Positions 18,588 through 30,252 of a stretch of DNA of 64,000 nt are shown here, in pieces (positions within the stretch are counted from its first letter, which is position 1; each line of letters starts with the position of its first letter). The notes under the pieces were generated by a model. The model had not been told where the DNA came from and searched no databases. It worked only from the letters and a program-made list of their open reading frames with translations. The DNA is from Vicia villosa. Taxonomy: Eukaryota > Streptophyta > Magnoliopsida > Fabales > Fabaceae. The DNA is taken from contig NW_026705774.1 in the NCBI RefSeq assembly GCF_029867415.1, positions 248,001-312,000 of the forward strand, read 5' to 3'. Both the position numbers and the translations under genes were made by a program.

Positions 18588-21500
18588 TGTTATACCCCAA
18601 AATTTGCCCGCATCTTTTTTCAAGAAAACTCCAATATGGAAATTAAGAGTCTCATATAATCATGGATTTTTATTTCAACAAATATCCTGACATATGAAAT
18701 ACTTAGTTTTTAGAATTTTTCTTATACAGTAATTTGGCTTGCAGTTGAATTTATTCTTACGCAAACGCCAAATATTGTTTATTACTTCACACATGCTATT
18801 TATTTATTTACAGATAAATAGTACTGACACAATTGGTACAGAGTTAAATCTTTTTGCAGGCGCAGAATCAGGAAACTCAGACTGTACTGATAACAGTCAG
18901 TCGACAGCCAAACTGCTGGCAGTACAATTCTCAGTGTTTTGTACCATCAATCAAATCAATCTTTCACAATTCAAAATTCCAATATTTTTGTTCTAGAAGT
19001 CTTCTGAATATCACGCGATTAGCAGAGACTCAACACTGCACAAAAATCAGGTACGCTTAACTGTCTCCTACATAAACAGTCCCTGACTAGGGTTTTCTTG
19101 TTTTTACAGGAGAAACAAGTTTTTGAGAGCTCAAATGGATTTCATACACATCCATATATCTCAAAGTACCATCATACAAATTTTCAAACTTCAATTCACT
19201 CAGACGCACCGTCAGCAGCTCAAACAGTCAACAGACGACCCGTTTGACCAAAAAAGTCAACAGACAGTCAAAAATGAAATTTTTTGTCAAAGTCCATATT
19301 TTGTCAAAGGATTCATCATTTGATCATTGGATGATCATAATTCATCAAGGAAAGATCAAAAATCAACAAAACCCTAAGATTCAAAATTAGGGTTTTTACC
19401 TGAAAAGTCAACTCAACTTTGACTGGTCATAACTCTCTCATCCTTCATCCAAAAAAATTCAAACCAAAGCTCATTTTGAAGGAAATTCAATTATCTTTCA
19501 AATGCCATTGATCCCATGGTCATTGGATTCACCATTTGAAAAATATGATCAAAGACATTACAGGTCATTTTCAAAGTCAACAAAAAGACACTTTTTTCTA
19601 AAGGACACACAAGGAGCATCAAAAATCATTTTGACATGAGACCAAAGGCATTGGTTAGAGGACTCTTTGAGGTTTCCAAAAAGTGCAAGATCTCCTTCAT
19701 ATGACAAAAATTGAGGGATTTACACCTTGTTGAAGTTGGCTAAATTTTGGAAAATGCATAAAACCAACATTGCTCAAAAATGCATTTTTTCCAAATGGGG
19801 CCAAGTTTTCATGGTTCAAACATGTATGCCATGTTATTATGGGCCTCCCACGACCAAGACAAGGCCCATACCATTTTTATTCATTTTTTGCTTGATTTTA
19901 TCTTATTTTAAGATTAAATTAAAAGGAAAAATGAATGGATAATGGTTAGCTTACAATCTAAGCATGACTCACCCAAGGAATCTTCATTTTTCTGCAGAGA
20001 ATTGAAGAGCAAGGCAAGTGCATTGAAGAGAAGAAGACTTGGTCAATAATTCAAAACTTTTTAATATAAAAAATCAAGAATTCCACAAAGGCAACTAGAT
20101 GCTTCTTAGCTTCAATTCTAAGCACTTCAATGCTTATAAATAGGCTAGCATACTTTAGTAACAGAGAGAGAATGAAGGCAGTAGCATTCATAAGCACATA
20201 GCACTCTTGTAACAACTTGTAATTTTCAAAGAAACTTGAAATTCGAATTTTAAGTTTCAGTCAATTTCAATACAAAATAAACATTCAAACATCATCTCTG
20301 AGCTTCACTGAAACAATTCCAATCATTTCCAAGTCTTAAACCTCATTGAATCGAGCTATATAGGCCACGGTTTGTTCAAACTAAAACCAACTTATATCTC
20401 ATAACACACGCATATTTAACAAGATGTAGATGCATAATTGTGTTTGGTTTGAAGCTCTGGTCGTTTTTGGAGCTTCAATTGGATTTTAATGGCTGTTTGT
20501 AGCATATACCATTTTAGGGTTTTCTTAGCTCAAAATTAGGGTTCTTCATTAGGGCCAAAATTAAAGCAAATAAAGGGCATGGTTACATTCAGTGGAACAA
20601 GACGAGTTGAATGGTACCATCGCGCCTAATTTCTATGCCTGTTTACCCCTATTCGTTATTTTGCAGAATTAGGGTTCATCAATTATAGCGCTTTTGCATA
20701 AAAGCGCTGTTGAAAGTGGCGTCTGGAGGTTGAAGATGATGCGTGTCCTCCTCCTATTGGCTGGCACGCGCGCGCAGTTTTTTAAATTTCCCACTAATCA
20801 AGTGTTTTGCAGGTACACTAAGTGCCATGCGCCTCAAAATCTGAACCATCTGATCCACTGTCCATCCAATCCAACGCGCCAGATCATGCAGCTGCATCAT
20901 GTTCCTTCATTCAATTTCCACATCTGATCAGTATCCTTTTATTTTCTATTTTATTTTAATTTTCTTTGCAAAATTAATTAAAAATAGTTTTAAAAATCCA
21001 AAAAATACACAAAAAATATTTTTAGACTTCTAAAATAATATATTATTTTCTGAAATAAAAATATTTTATTTTTATTCAAAATTTCAATATTTTGCATAAT
21101 TAATTAGTATATATTTATATATTTGCTTTTTAATTATTCTAACCAATCAAAAAATCATAAAAAAAATTGTTCTTCATGTTAAATATTGTTTATATATTAT
21201 AAACTAATTTTCAACATATTTTGAATAATTTTCTCTTTAAGTTTTAATTATTGGTATAATTATTTGCATAATTATGTTTTAATTAGCTTAATCAATTTCA
21301 AATCAATTTCAAAAATTCCAAAAAAATTAGTTTTGTTTTAAAATTAATTAACAAATATTTTGTACATATTTTAAACTTAGTTTCTAGGTTTAAATCTATT
21401 TTCATCTTTTTCCTTCATTTTAATTTAATTAATCATGCATTAATTATAATTAAAAACAATCATAAAAAATCCAAAAACATGCCTTTTATTTTCCTTGCAA

Positions 21501-22412
21501 TTTAAATTCCTAGATAAATGTATAGGATGTCAAATTCATGTAAATAGGCTAGTTTACATTTCCTGCACAATCGATGTAATAGCGTAGATTTACTTTCCGC
21601 ACTTTACATTTCCGCATTTTAATTTCCAGCAAAATATAAACTGCGTGTATGTCAAAGATAAAATTGAACCGTTAGATCACTAACTTCAAAGATAAAATAT
21701 CTGAATCCAAACACAAACACACTTGCACCTTTTAAGGTAATCCCTTCTCATTCTTTTCAAAATCAAAGTCAAAATTCTACTATTTCGAGTACAAAATCGA
21801 ACCTTTTGTTTATATCCGGTGAAAGGATAGATTTTTAAAGGAAATAAGGATAAAGACCTTACAACTCAAGGTAGACCTCCTAGTTTGCTTGCTCAAATCA
21901 AAACAAACAAAATTCTCATACACTGTTGTTTTTCAAAACAAAACTTTCAAAAAAGACAATACTTTGTATACATCCAAACACGGATTATTACAAAGTTAAC
22001 GTTCTTTTCAAAACATCTTTCGAAAGATAAACAAGCATTTTGTATACATCCACACACGGATCATTACAAAATTCAATTTACAAAAGTATTTGAAACCACA
22101 TATGAGCATTCTAAAGCAATTGAAAAGTGATCGAAAAACAAGTGAGCTAAGCAAACTTAAGAGCCCATGGATAACCATGGATACAAAGGGTGCTAACACC
22201 TTCCCTTTGTATAACCTACCCCCTTACCCAGAATTTCTTAAAGGTCTTTTTTCTGTTTCTTTTATAAACCTTTCCTTAATTGGATGAAATAAAAGGTCGG
22301 TGGCGACTCTGTGAATTTTCAAAATGCGAAAGCATTAAGCGATACAAAAGAGTCAGTTCACGTATCTCTCCAGAACAGAGGTATGGCCCGGGATAAAAAA
22401 CGGAGGTCCACA
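18588..22412 (+). repeat. Ogre 3' LTR
   Basis: 3825 bp, the same length as the 5' LTR, with no indels noticed and about 13 base differences by eye. TATA box at 20135-20142 and hairpin at 20687-20708 as in the 5' copy. Followed by the GCAAG duplication. Confidence 0.95.
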
Positions 22413-22417
22413 GCAAG
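22413..22417 (+). repeat. target-site duplication of Ogre, right copy (GCAAG)
   Basis: Identical to 2982-2986. Confidence 0.9.
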
Positions 22418-22819
22418 AGTCTATCATTTACTTTGTCGTCCAAAGAAAACTTTCATCCTGCATGGAGTACAAGTATACCAAGCATGCGGCCCCCCAATTT
22501 CACTTGTGAATGGCCTCAAGGTTAATGAAATACTTAAGGTATGTCATATCTACGTAGGTTTCACTTTTGTCCACAAACATGGATGTTCTAACAAGAACAT
22601 GAGGAAACACCTCAAAGCACACTACCGGTGGTATATAACATGTAGTTCATTATCGTCTGATTCATCGGTCAACTCCAATTTATTTTCATAAAGCCCCTTC
22701 AACCATTAAAATTTATCATAAACACCTCTGGTGTTTACACACTACATCAAGGCTTTCATTGGGTCAGCTCCCAAATATATCACCATCATATCTTGGGCCT
22801 TAACACGTTTAATCCTAGA

Positions 22820-23030
22820 ATGATCAAATAACTTCCCCCTTGATAGGAAGGTGTAGAAGGAAAGCGACGTCATCTAGTGTAATCCTCACCTCGCCAATGG
22901 AGAAGTGGAAAGATGACGTTTATTTATGCAATCTCTCAACAAAAGCCCCCTGCATGTCATGGTTGATGGTTGCGTACCCGAAAGAACACAAACCGACAAG
23001 ATTGGAGTATCTTAGGACACTTTGAACTGA
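22820..23030 (-). pseudogene. plant-mobile-domain (PMD) gene, 5' part, broken
   Basis: The minus strand reads a family-typical run: GAFVERLHK, a stop, TSSFHFSIGEVRITLDDVAF, then LLHLPIKGEVI and another stop. The core GE-x-TITLDDV...LLHLPI is the hallmark of the PMD domain. In-frame stops show it is dead. It belongs with 2308-2886; before Ogre inserted, the two were about 0.4-0.5 kb apart. The sequence 22418-22820 between Ogre and this block has no clear coding match. Confidence 0.65.
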
Positions 23031-23045
23031 TCGTCCTCGGGCTGA

Positions 23046-24128
23046 AAAAGACTATGAATCTTTCTGGCATGGTTAATAGATTTCAAACAATTGTGTTCCT
23101 GTTAAAAAAGAGTATATAACAAATATCAGTCACATTGAATTTGGTTAAAACAAAAAAATAATTGTTAACAAATATACCTTTATGGCCCATACATGCAGAG
23201 CAACATGGTCTCCATAGTGTATTAGTAATGAGGTGTCAATTGGCCCTCCTATATAAGGGTCCACAAGTGGATGGAGCTCATCACGTGCATCGGAGGCTTC
23301 CTGCTGGTGTACGTGAGACTAGGATGAGGACCCATGTGATAGGAAGCTCCTAGAAGATGACGTTTCCTTGTCATGAGGCCTAGGTGGGACGGTTCTCGCA
23401 TAGCTCTGGCATGCTCATGTTGAAGAGCCATCTCATTATGTTGTTTTCAGCCATTCTCCTGGAAAAATCGAACAAACACATTAGCGTGAAAACCAGAAAA
23501 AGGACTATATTCTGCAAGTTCTGTAAAGGACCAAATTCGACATGCTCATGTTGAAGAGCCTTCTCGCTACAAACAAACGTGGTTAGGGTTCCACGGTTGA
23601 GTCTCATTCTGTTGTTGTTTCCAGTCATTCTCCTAGAAAAATCGAACATACACATTAGTGTGAAAACCATAAAGGACTATATTCTGCCAATTCTGTAAAG
23701 GACCAAATTCCGAGATGCATATTTGAAAACGAAAAGAACTAGTTTCGAATATGCATCTCCAAAAAAGCTTCTTCTTTTGCTTCAATGCCGGAACCAGTTC
23801 CTATTCCTGCCCTTACAATTCAAAATGCAACAAAAACGTAGTGAATGTCTGTAACATTACCTATTTCAAAATTCAACACTACCTAATGCGTTGAAAGCAA
23901 ACTATTTAACTTAATATATTACTCAAAAATTAAAATAAGTTAAATGAAAAACTTATTCAAATAAGTGTTGATAAGGATGGATAATGTTCAATGTAGATTG
24001 TGAAATGAGTTAGGATTGTTGAAACTGAAGTAGAGGTTGTCTTGTAGCTTTAAAAATAGACTGCAAGAATGTCCAATGGGGGAAGAAAATTCAATCAAAA
24101 AATGAAGGAGAAGAGGGAGGGTCTGTGT

Positions 24129-24160
<32 letters not shown>

Positions 24161-24300
24161 ACTTTCAGAGATGGATCTCTGAAAATTTCCCTTAGTTTGA
24201 AAACAAGGGATAATTCGGAGATGCATCTAAAAACAAACCCATAAACACATTCAGGGATGCGTCGCCAAACTAAATTTTGACAAAGTGATGAGTGTTCAAC
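23046..24300 (-). mobile_element. right inner arm of the PMD-carrying element
   Basis: Non-coding sequence with a duplicated ~130-base segment (about 23411-23510 and 23535-23710, sharing CATGCTCATGTTGAAGAGCC and GAAAACCA...GGACTATATTCTG). AGATGCATCT-type palindromes lie at about 23708, 23743, 24163, 24211 and 24251. A pure (TA)n run is at 24135-24161. It ends where the copia LTR starts at 24301. Confidence 0.45.
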
Positions 24301-24505
24301 TATTAGAAAAGAGAGAAGATGAGAAAGATAGCATAGTAACAGAAGAGAGAAAGGATCTAAACTGAATAATATTTTCTCTTACCAATTTTGTTACAAATGG
24401 GAAGCATATATAGTAAAGCTATGCTGAGCTGGCAGTGACAGCTCAGCAGCTCCTAACTAATGCTAATTACATTCAGACTATATATTCAGCCTATATACTC
24501 TAATA
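24301..24505 (-). repeat. 3' LTR of the minus-strand Ty1/copia element
   Basis: 205 bp with unusual termini: TATTAGA at one end and its inverse TCTAATA at the other, instead of TG...CA. On the minus strand it follows a polypurine tract (GAAGGGGAAA). It matches 33202-33398 with about seven differences in ~190 bp, so the element is clearly older than the Ogre copy. Confidence 0.8.
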
Positions 24506-24640
24506 TTTCCCCTTCAAACTGAGGTACCCTTTAAGGTGTTGCTAGTATCTTGACACAAACTAGATTTTTCAATGACTTTAAGCCCTTTGAGTTCCGAGTG
24601 TCGGAATTATGTGCCATTTGAACCTATGAAGAAGAGGGAG
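24506..24640 (-). pseudogene. C-terminal end of the copia RNase H
   Basis: On the minus strand a short open stretch (GLKVIEKSSLCQDTSNTLKG then TSV and stop) leads into the polypurine tract, as in copia polyproteins. The bulk of RNase H between this and 29344 is missing, so the gypsy insertion here is accompanied by a deletion. Confidence 0.5.
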
Positions 24641-24649
24641 TATGTTCTA

Positions 24650-27178
24650 CCTTATGGGAGGGTTATAAATACAGTATAGTGATCCTATGAAGAGAGGTTC
24701 TGAATTCGTTTATGGAAGCGTGAAACTTGTTGAATAAGAATGTCTACTACTGCGATTGTTTGAAACAAAATTGAGTAGAACATGTTGTTGATGAATAAGT
24801 TGGTGAAATGTTCGGTCATAAAGATGATTTGAGTACCGATTGATTTTAGTGAGAAGTGAATTAGTATTAAAGATGGAATAAACTTTAGAACTCTTGGGGT
24901 CGTATTTGTGATGACAAAGTAACGATAGGTATAAAAGAAGAATTGTAGAGAATTTCTAACACCTGTTGATGTGAGGAAGACTTTGTTGAGATGTCGAGTG
25001 GAATGACATTCGGGCGCGAAAGATGTCATAGAATTTAGAGTAAAACCACGAGTTATGAATGTGGTCGCGGTCTTTTGCTAAGATGAGGATTTGATTTGGA
25101 ACGAGATGAATAGTAATGTTCGAGTATATTAGTGATTATGAAGTTTGAAAGTACGTAACAAGTATGTGATGCTAAGTGACTATGAAGCGGATTGCGTAAA
25201 ATGGTTGGACGTTGGTGTCTCACCGACAAGATCCAATGAGAAGGAAGTGTGCGAGTTGTAAAGACTCAAAGTGAATTATTGGATTATGATGAAATTAATG
25301 AGTTTGAGTGCAAACTCAGGAAGGACACTATTATGTAGTAACGACAGTTTATGCTTAAATATGGTTGTCGGCTATCTATTGACAAATTGAGGACTTGATC
25401 ACCCTTAATCTCTTGTTGGTAGTAGACGAAATCATATTGATAAGATAAGCTTGTTTTGTTACCTTAATGGTATAAGTTGTGATGGATATTAAACCGTGAG
25501 AATAATCGGTCACCATGTTGTGTGGAATTATGAAGAAGTGAATATGAAAGAGTGCAACATGATGGACAAATGACTTAGGACGGGTAATCAGAGTCGCATA
25601 GTTAAAGTGTGATGTGGAGTAGTGTTATGAGTACTACTCGTGGGCAGTGAGGAATTAATATGTCGGAAGCCTGCGTAGGGAATATATATTGATCTATATG
25701 TTGGATTTAGAATCTAGTGGATGTAAGGATGCCGCGTCGGAAGATTATGACTCTTTTGAATAATTTCCGAGATGATGAGTATGTTATTGTGGTTGTACGT
25801 AGTTAACGAGTATGTATTCGGCGAAGTGAAGACGATGAGTTGATACTATATGATGCTATGATAATTTTGTGCTGTTGTAAAGCGTTATTACAGATTTCCA
25901 GATATAATGAGGAATTATACTCTAAGAAGGACAAAGTTGATTTAATTCTTAGAGAAGAGTGGGACTCAGTTTGAGCTATTTCGTAAGCAATGGTATATTG
26001 AGGTTGATGGGTGTGATTATAACTACTTGTGTGTACTCGTTTTGATGGTTAGAATTTTTTTTATATAGATAAAGTAAAGTAGGAATTTGTTTTTGAGTAC
26101 AGGTAAGTTTTGCTAAGTGGTAGATTGGTACCACGTATGGTAAAGAATGATTCTTGAATGAATGAGTAAAGAGGGCCAGAATTGGGTAAAAACTCAAAAA
26201 TCTAATTGGTAATGATGGTTGTAACGAGTAACCAGAGTAGTGCAGCGAAAGCGGACCATAACGGGTTAGATAATTGCTGGTGTGACTCGAGAGGAGTCAG
26301 ATAGTGGAAATTAAATGGTATAGGGATATGCTTATTGAGTTCTTGAAGGAAGAAGTTGGTGAGAAAAAATTTTATCGCTCAGACGGGAAGGTATGTTTAA
26401 GGATGGTACGTTCGGTAGATGGGATGCATTACTGCAGTGTCGAACGGGTTAATCATGCTATGGATAAAGAATGATATTACACAGACTTGTGTAGCGGAAA
26501 TCTATATTAGTGTTGAGTGACGACCTTATTGACAGATGCAGATAAGTTAATGTCACGATGACAGTGTTATTAAGTAGTAGGATATTGAGAAGGGCGGATA
26601 GGATTGGGGGAAGATCCTTGTCCTAAATAAGGTTGTGATATCGCTTTCTAGGATGGGATCCTAGTGCGTATGTATAACCTTCTAAGATGGAGAGGTTAGA
26701 GAAATGTTATACATCTTGCTGACGTGGGTGGAATTCTCTTTCATTTTGAGGATGAATTTGATTCTAAGGTAGTACGATGAAGAATAGTTTACAACTGTGA
26801 TTATGTGTTGGGTGACCATTCATGTTTTATTCAATCATTGGGTGCATTGTGTGAGTTGTACCTCAATGTCCCATTGTTGTTAAATTTTGGAGGTATAACG
26901 AGTGGTACATCTTTGGATGGTCAAATATGACGTAAGAGTTGAAATTTGAATGCATGAGACATGCTTTCTGTTGGCTATATCAGATGATTTTTGAGGATCA
27001 AAAATAGGAAGTTGAAGTAATTGTGCGGTAAATAGATAGCATTGGTCAGAGTAGCTTGGGGAGGACCATCAAGTGGCAATGTTAATCGGGAGCTGGAGAA
27101 TCATATGAAGGATTCTTATACGAGCTGGTTGCTTGAAGTATGTTTTCGAGGACGAAAACTCTTTTAGTGGGGGAGAGT
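24650..27178 (+). mobile_element. internal region of a decayed Tekay/Del-like gypsy element
   Basis: 2.5 kb with no long frame and no recognisable gag or pol. The + strand is poor in C and rich in G and T. The end (TTTTCGAGGACGAAAACTC, then AGTGGGGGAGAG) is the standard 3' end of Tekay/Del-type chromoviruses with its polypurine tract, directly before the LTR start TGTAACACCCC. No 5' LTR is visible, so the element is truncated on the left. Confidence 0.55.
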
Positions 27179-29314
27179 TGTAACACCCCGTATTTTATAT
27201 TTATTAATTAATTGGATTTTAATTTAATTAATTGGATTTATGTAATTATGCGGTGATTACAATAATAAAATTGGAATATGTAGTAATGGGCCAGTGCTGT
27301 AGTTAGTGAGAAAGGGGGTGCAAGAAATAAGGCCTTTACTAAAGCTATGTTGTGTTTTTCATAAAACAAGAGTTCTGGAAGAAGAGAAATACAAGTGCAT
27401 TTGGGAGAACGCAGAGAACGTGAAAGTGCAACAGAGGAGAAGAAGAGGAAGAGAGCTTCAAAGATCCCAAACTCTAAGGTAAGGGGGACTCTTCTGGTTA
27501 ACCTCTATTATCGGGTCGTAGGCGTTAGGATTGAAATCGTATACTATTGATTCGATAGAGAATATGTTCTAGGTTGGAGTTTTGGTATTTAGGTTCAATT
27601 TTGTGAACTTTGTTTGATTACTTGTTGGTAGTGATTGTTGATGTTAAAAGTGTTGTTTGGTTGATGATATAACTCATATTGCATGTGAAATCCCTCTGTT
27701 TTTCGTATACAATCGTATTGGTTCGATTGGGGGATGTTTGGGGGAATTCAAGGTGCTGAAAACTGGTTTTTGGGTTGCAGGTACGAGGTAATCGGTTACC
27801 GAAAGGGGTGTAATCGATTACCCATAGTAAAAACAGCAAATTTGGGGTTTTGAACTTCAGTAACCGATTACTGGTGTTTGGGTAATCGGTTACCGCTGTA
27901 CGTTTTTGAAAAATACTTGTTTTTATAAAACTCATAACTTTTGATCCGTAAGTCCGTTTTGGGTTCCGTTCGAAGCGTTACGAAGCTAATGAAATGCTCT
28001 TTATGATTGAAATAAATTAATCATCACTAGATAATTTAATTATTATGTGGTTTGAAAATGATATGTAATTGTGTTGGTGTATGTCGTGGATTAATGTTAT
28101 TTAAGAATAACATGTATGGGTATTGTGTATTATGTGCTAATTGTGATACATGGAATTGATAAATGATAAGTTCTATGTATTTTTGTGATTGTTACATGAT
28201 GAATGTATGTTATACCAATGGTGGATAATTCAAGGTGTTGAATTATGATGGATGTGTTATATGTGGTATTATGGTGATGTAAATCTCATGTTGTTGTTGT
28301 TGTGTGGATTTGTTGTACTCGATACACGATTGTGAGAGGTGCTATTGTTGTTGCACTGGGTGGTGGATGTTATATCTGTTATGATGTTGTGGTTGTAATT
28401 GGTGTTTGTTATACATATATTGTTGATGTAAAATATGTATTCTATTTGGTTGGGAATGGCGTAACTGTGTGTGTGGCTATTGATTACTATATTGGTTGAT
28501 GATTATGACATTGGTTGGTCTATGTGGATGATTAGCATGTTATGGTTGATACATGCATTTCATAATCATTATGTGGCTGATCCTTGACGATGGTGGATCA
28601 GTGGTAGCTAATTCCCATTGTGTGGAATTAGTGAGTGGGTGTCGCCGTATCCTTGACGATGGTGGATCGGTGAGATGGGTTCGTCCCATGATTGGTACCA
28701 CATGCATGTAGTTGCATTGCATTAGGTGTTTGATATACTATAACATGAATGGAAGTTGTCCAATGTTATAATATTGTGTGTTTGGTCAATTGTTGTATTT
28801 GGTGTATGTGTGTATAGCCTGAATATATACTGATGTTGGGTGAATATTATACTGTTGATGTTTTATCGTTTATGAACTGATAACATTGTTTAATTGAGAA
28901 TGAGACTCACCCTTACTGTTGATTATTTTTCAGATTAAAGATTAGAGGCTTGTGCTGGGTGAGGATAACTCGTAGAGTTACTTCGTTAGTACGGTTGTGT
29001 CGGTGTCATGCTCTGGTCTTGTAACACTGGGGGAACGTTTGTTTTATAATTTGATTGGTGGATTATTTCTTATGTTGGAATAATGTTTTGTTTGTTTAGA
29101 TCGGTGAATTTGGATTTGAATCCCGATGTTTTATGTTATTCAGTTTTGAAGTATTTTCCGCTGTGTTAACATGATTATTGAATAATATGTTTTGAAGTTC
29201 TTCATAAGGCATGACATGGCTTAATGTTTTAAATATTTTGAAGTTGTAATACCCTTTTCATGTTTTACTCTGAATTTTATTTGTTATTTCGCGGGGTTTT
29301 AGAAGGGTGTTACA
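27179..29314 (+). repeat. 3' LTR of the Tekay/Del-like element
   Basis: 2136 bp from TGTAACACCCC to GGGTGTTACA, perfect inverted termini. Contains a cluster of four 12-bp near-palindromes of the type GTAATCGATTAC at 27788, 27810, 27860 and 27882. Inside is T/G-rich non-coding sequence with a duplicated CCTTGACGATGGTGGATC at about 28584 and 28651. The LTR abuts copia coding sequence at about 29340. Confidence 0.75.
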
Positions 29315-29343
29315 CAATGGCTCTGCATAGACTGAGCTAGAAA

Positions 29344-30240
29344 CTAATAGGCTTTGTTGAGTAAAAAGCTGATCTCAAGTCTTGTAATGGTGGCATATTG
29401 TAGTGCCCCAACTACAGACCTGTAGTGAGTAGGATCAGTCAGATAATCAGACCCATGTTTGGTCAGCTTAAGATTGGAAACAATGGGTGTGGGAAGACAC
29501 TTGGCCTCACACATGTTAGTCTTGGCCAGGAGATCCTTGATGTACTTTTCTTGAGAGAGAAATAGACCACCAGTAGCCACTTGAGACACCTCAATGCCCA
29601 AAAAGTAGTTGAGGGAACCAAGTTATTTTAGAGAAAATCGAGCATCCAGTTGAGTGACCAGCTGCTTGATATGCTTAGGGGGATTACCAATGACAATTAT
29701 GTCATCCACATATACCAACATAAAAATGGAATATGTGGGTTTAGTTAGTGTAAATAGAGAGGGGTCTCACTTACTAGTGATGAATCCAAAACTGTGCAGG
29801 GCTGAGGTAAGTCTCTCAAACCAGGCCTTAGGAGCCTGTTTGAGTCCATAGATAGTCTTATTGAGTTTGCACACCAGATTGGGATCTGAGTGCAAAAAAC
29901 CAAGGGGTTGTTGCATGTAGACCTCCTCAGTCAAGATGCCATTTACGAAGGCATTATTGACATCCAGTTGGGTGATTTGCCACTGTCTGGAGATAACAAG
30001 AGTGAGAATGACTCTGAAAGTTACAGGTTTAATAACAGGAGAGAAGGTCTCCTGAAAATCAAAGCCATGGACCTGATGAAATCCCTTGCCCGCTAATCTG
30101 GCTTTATATTTCTGAATGGTTCCATCAGGATTCTGCTTTATCCTAAAGACCCATTTGCAACCAATGGCTTTCCTGTAGGGAGGCAGCTGAGTGAGGGTCC
30201 AAGTTTTGTTGTGCAGCAAGGCTGTGTACTCAGCTTGCAT
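29344..30240 (-). pseudogene. copia reverse transcriptase, broken
   Basis: The minus strand reads the start of a copia RT (WTLTQLPPYRKAIGCKWVFR, then KARLAGKGFHQVHGFDF, QLDVNNAFVNG). After a stop near 29770 it continues through an intact catalytic VYVDDII (about 29700-29725) and another stop to GGLFLSQEKYIKDLLAKT and VGALQYATITR. It ends in a stop at 29344 where gypsy sequence begins. Stops at several places mean no functional RT. Confidence 0.85.
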
Positions 30241-30252
30241 AGCTGCAAGCCA

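Larger units (their letters stand above)
2987..22412 (+). mobile_element. complete Ogre LTR retrotransposon (Ty3/gypsy, Tat lineage)
   Basis: A 19,426-bp element bounded by two 3825-bp LTRs and a 5-bp target duplication. Order: 5' LTR, primer site, ORF1, gag-pro, intron, pol (RT, RNase H, second RNase H, integrase), 3' untranslated region with hairpin and tandem repeats, polypurine tract, 3' LTR. The extra ORF upstream of gag, the intron between protease and RT, the second RNase H and the great length are the defining marks of legume Ogre elements. Coding frames have no premature stop, and the LTRs differ at about 13 sites by eye (0.34%), so the copy is recent. The RT catalytic motif carries a substitution (see pol), so this copy may depend on others to move. 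It sits within a PMD-gene-carrying transposon on the opposite strand. Confidence 0.95.
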
